Both the position numbers and the translations under genes were made by a program. From Pseudomonadota bacterium (lineage in GTDB: Bacteria; Pseudomonadota; Gammaproteobacteria; Xanthomonadales; Rhodanobacteraceae), in contig JAKQJM010000048.1 of NCBI GenBank assembly GCA_029561145.1, positions 1 through 57,162 on the forward strand: a DNA stretch of 57,162 nt, written 5' to 3'. The stretch's first letter is position 1, and every line of letters begins with the position of its first letter. This document shows, piece after piece, positions 53,679 through 57,162 of this stretch. Under the pieces are notes generated by a model, which searched no databases, was not told where the DNA came from, and worked only from the letters and a program-made list of their open reading frames with translations.

Positions 53679-54299
53679 TCAGAACGTCCTTTCGGGTACG
53701 GTGATCACGTCACCCGGCTGGACCGGAAAATTCGTTTCAAGCTCGCCCTTCTGCAGGATCCGCTCAAGGCGCACCGGATAGGCCCGGGTGGCATCGCCTT
53801 CCTTGCGATAGAGCTCGGTGCGGTCGGCGGCAGCGAATTCGTTGGTTCCGCCGGCAGCCAGGACCGCGTCGAGTACGGTCATGCCTTGCCGATACGGGAC
53901 CGAGATCGGCGTCCTGACGGCTCCGGTGACGCGCACCCTGGCCAGGTACTCATGGCTGCGCAACTGATCAACGATGACCGTGACCTGCGGATTCCGAACG
54001 TAGTTTTCGAGCTTGGTCTTCAACTCAGCGGAAACTTCCTCGGGCGTGCGGCCTCCTGCCTCGACATCGCCGACCAGCGGTACCGAGATCCGCCCATCCG
54101 GGCGCACCGGCACGGTCACGTTCAGATCCGGGTTCTGCCAGACCGCGACACGGATGACGTCGTCCACGCCGATCCGGTAGGCATCGACCGCCTGCGCGGC
54201 CGGATTGATGGTGGGGGCCTGGCCCGGACGCGGGCCGCTGGCGCAGGCCGCCAACAGGAGGAGGGTCAAGCCGACGACGATGCTGCGCATGAGCTTCAT
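53679..54299 (-). CDS. Wza-like polysaccharide export lipoprotein
   Basis: 206 aa starting at the ATG at 54299, seven nt after AAGGGGA. The signal ends in the lipobox LAAC (Cys19). A Poly_export domain (YRIGVDDVIRVAVWQNPDLNVTVPVRPDG) and an SLBB domain (ARVRVTGAVRTPISVPYRQGMTVLDAV) fill the rest; there is no C-terminal outer-membrane helix. Short Wza proteins of this type, like EpsE of exosortase loci, need a separate barrel, here the protein at 49997. It forms a periplasmic channel segment for polymer export. Confidence 0.92.
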   Translation of the reverse strand: MKLMRSIVVGLTLLLLAACASGPRPGQAPTINPAAQAVDAYRIGVDDVIRVAVWQNPDLNVTVPVRPDGRISVPLVGDVEAGGRTPEEVSAELKTKLENYVRNPQVTVIVDQLRSHEYLARVRVTGAVRTPISVPYRQGMTVLDAVLAAGGTNEFAAADRTELYRKEGDATRAYPVRLERILQKGELETNFPVQPGDVITVPERTF

Positions 54300-54320
54300 G
54301 GAAGTCCCCTTGTACACTCA

Positions 54321-54337
54321 GGTTCAAACTGTGAACC
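54321..54337. promoter_or_regulatory. Inverted repeat upstream of the export lipoprotein gene
   Basis: GGTTCA-N5-TGAACC, perfect 6-bp arms, lies 21 nt upstream of the start at 54299 within the 68-bp gap to the epimerase gene. Its size suits a dimeric regulator binding site or a short RNA hairpin. I found no clear -35/-10 pair next to it, and no homologous copy elsewhere in the window. Confidence 0.35.
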
Positions 54338-54367
54338 GTATCACACTTTTTGTGGCAATTCGGCGGC

Positions 54368-55375
54368 TCAGACCCCGTAATAGTCGCGATACCAGGCGAC
54401 AAACCGGGCCACGCCGTCCTCGACCGACGTGGCCGGAGCATAGCCGGTATCACGGGCGAGCTCGGTGACATCGGCATAGGTGTCGGGCACATCGCCGGGC
54501 TGCAGCGGCAACAGGCGCTTTTCGGCCTTGCGGCCGACACAGCGTTCGATCACCTCGATGTAGTGGGACAGCTCGACAGGCTGGTGGTTGCCGATGTTGT
54601 AGACGCGATACGGCGCGCTCGACGAGGCCGGCGTTGGCTGCAGCGGATCGAATGCCGCATCGGCACCGGGCACGCGGTCGAGGGTGCGCATGACGCCCTC
54701 GACGATGTCGTCGACATAGGTGAAATCGCGCGTGTGCCTGCCGTGATTGAACACGTCGATCGGCTCGCCCGCGAGGATCCTGCGGGTAAACAGGAACAGG
54801 GCCATGTCGGGCCGGCCCCATGGGCCGTACACGGTGAAGAAGCGCAGACCGGTCGTCGGCAGCTGGAACAGGTGGCTGTAGGTATGCGCCATCAACTCGT
54901 TGGCTTTCTTGGTCGCCGCATACAGGCTGACCGGATGATCGACCGGGTCCTGCACCGAAAACGGCAGCTTGCGGTTCGCACCGTAGACCGAGCTGGAGGA
55001 TGCATAGACCAGGTGCTCGACACCACCATGCCTGCAGGCTTCGAGGATATTGGTGAAGCCGACGATGTTGCTGTCGATGTAGGCGTGCGGATTCTCCAGC
55101 GAGTAGCGCACACCGGCCTGGGCGGCGAGGTTGACGACGCGTTGCGGACGGAAATCGGCGAATGCTGCTTCCAGGGCAGTGCGATCCTCGAGGCCGGCAC
55201 GAACGAAGCGGAATCCGGGATGCGGGGTCAGCCGTGCGCGTCGTGCCTCCTTGAGGGTCGGGTCGTAGTAGGCGTTGAGATTGTCGTAGCCGAGCACCTC
55301 ATCACCACGTGCGAGCAGACGCTCGCTCAGGGCCGAGCCGATGAAGCCTGCGGCGCCGGTGACCAGTACGCGCAT
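54368..55375 (-). CDS. UDP-glucuronate 4-epimerase-like protein
   Basis: 335 aa. Extended SDR with [32 protein letters not shown] (the family's sugar-loop), [19 protein letters not shown] and YAATKKANE (catalytic Tyr-Lys). The pattern matches UDP-glucuronate epimerases (CapI/LpsL), giving UDP-galacturonate, though related enzymes act on UDP-GlcNAcA. It lies 13 bp after the UDP-sugar dehydrogenase gene, so oxidation and epimerisation act in series. Confidence 0.9.
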   Translation of the reverse strand: MRVLVTGAAGFIGSALSERLLARGDEVLGYDNLNAYYDPTLKEARRARLTPHPGFRFVRAGLEDRTALEAAFADFRPQRVVNLAAQAGVRYSLENPHAYIDSNIVGFTNILEACRHGGVEHLVYASSSSVYGANRKLPFSVQDPVDHPVSLYAATKKANELMAHTYSHLFQLPTTGLRFFTVYGPWGRPDMALFLFTRRILAGEPIDVFNHGRHTRDFTYVDDIVEGVMRTLDRVPGADAAFDPLQPTPASSSAPYRVYNIGNHQPVELSHYIEVIERCVGRKAEKRLLPLQPGDVPDTYADVTELARDTGYAPATSVEDGVARFVAWYRDYYGV

Positions 55376-55388
55376 TCCGTGGATCCTC

Positions 55389-56690
<1,302 letters not shown>

Positions 56691-56934
56691 CCGGCGAAAA
56701 GAGCGGCGAGTCTAGCAAGACGGCAAAGGACTTGGCTAAAGGAGGCGGGCGTGCGCAACAGCTTGGACACGCCCGATCGCCGATAGCGCACGGCAGACGA
56801 GAGCGGCCGCCGGACATCGGCACCACGGTGCGGGGCCTGATCCACTGTGACGCAGCCGACAGAGTTCGAACGTGCCAGGCCGGCGCACTGCTACAGTGTG
56901 ACCCGATTCCATGAAACCCGGGGATCGGACGCCC
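56691..56934. other. Divergent intergenic region
   Basis: 244 bp between the UDP-sugar dehydrogenase (minus) and the secreted protein (plus). No gene is recognisable. It should hold the promoters for both; no convincing promoter pair was identified by eye. Confidence 0.5.
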
Positions 56935-57162
56935 ATGATCGCCACCCCTGATTCTGGAGTGTGGCCCTTGTTTCTCGCTCGCATGATTCTCGGCCTGGCG
57001 ATTTCGCTGGCCGGCACTGCTCTGGCGGTTGAGCCGTTCTTCGCCCCGGCCTCTACCAGCGGTTCGATCCAGGTCCAGCTCGTGCCGACGGAAGTGGTCA
57101 CTCCCGGCGGCAACCGACTGGTCACCTTCGGCGTGCCGTTTCCAAGGGGCTCATTGTCGGTG
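56935..57162 (+). CDS. Secreted protein, 5' part only
   Basis: 76 codons are visible, running off the right edge. A start at 56911 (eight codons earlier, in frame) is also possible. Residues 13-32 form a Sec signal peptide (LFLARMILGLAISLAGTALA) followed by VEPFFAPASTSGSIQVQLVP. The next motif VVTPGGNRLVTFGVPFPRG resembles the N-terminal beta-strand region of RIFT-barrel proteins related to exo-rhamnogalacturonan lyases. That identification is weak with so little sequence. Divergent from the polysaccharide operon; a surface or polysaccharide-processing role is plausible. Confidence 0.75.
   Translation, partial: MIATPDSGVWPLFLARMILGLAISLAGTALAVEPFFAPASTSGSIQVQLVPTEVVTPGGNRLVTFGVPFPRGSLSV

Overview
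The window is high-GC DNA from a Gram-negative bacterium. The codon usage, the Wza/Wzz-type export genes, and a C-terminal Gly-Phe-Glu/Asp tail on secreted proteins suggest a gammaproteobacterium of the Xanthomonadales, possibly Rhodanobacteraceae. That placement is inference from gene content; no rRNA or tRNA gene was recognised. Almost all of the window is one large cell-surface polysaccharide locus, with a modular PKS/NRPS line on its left and a putative defence helicase-nuclease inserted in it.

Left block (1-12970, + strand): the 3' part of a polyketide synthase (KS end, malonyl-type AT, ACP, PLP aminotransferase) overlaps by 4 nt a two-module NRPS (C-A-PCP-C-degenerate A-PCP, no thioesterase). 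The NRPS overlaps by 4 nt an alpha/beta hydrolase, which overlaps by 4 nt a second one. A secreted PQQ-type sugar dehydrogenase follows. The tight start/stop overlaps imply one coupled operon making a beta-amino-acyl/amino-acyl product.

Middle block (12993-34289): a divergent glycosyltransferase/polysaccharide deacetylase pair shares start-codon bases. Next come a decayed IS5-family element and a 1504-aa helicase-nuclease. A minus-strand activation/carrier unit follows (ACP, AMP-ligase, NadE-like amidotransferase, GNAT) with overlapping starts. After it lie a lipoprotein sugar dehydrogenase, an asparagine-synthase-type amidotransferase, a GT4 glycosyltransferase, a membrane acyltransferase, a fused Gfo/Idh/MocA-epimerase enzyme, another glycosyltransferase and a methyltransferase. 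Several of these resemble genes that accompany exosortase A (XrtA/EpsH) loci, but no exosortase and no PEP-CTERM protein is in the window.

Right block (34800-57162): a plus-strand operon encodes a deacetylase, Wzy-like polymerase, Wzx-like flippase, CapK-like ligase, GT4, a second deacetylase, an unassigned membrane-anchored esterase-like protein, GT2 and a secreted heparinase II/III-like protein. Facing it, a minus-strand set encodes TviB-type UDP-sugar dehydrogenase, uronate-type epimerase, Wza-like export lipoprotein, Wzz-like chain-length protein, a BY-kinase-like protein with a broken P-loop, an outer-membrane beta-barrel, GalE, a second heparinase-like protein and a methyltransferase. 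Together they describe Wzx/Wzy-type synthesis, export and enzymatic trimming of a uronic-acid-containing exopolysaccharide with acyl and amide decorations. The window ends in the first 76 codons of another secreted protein.
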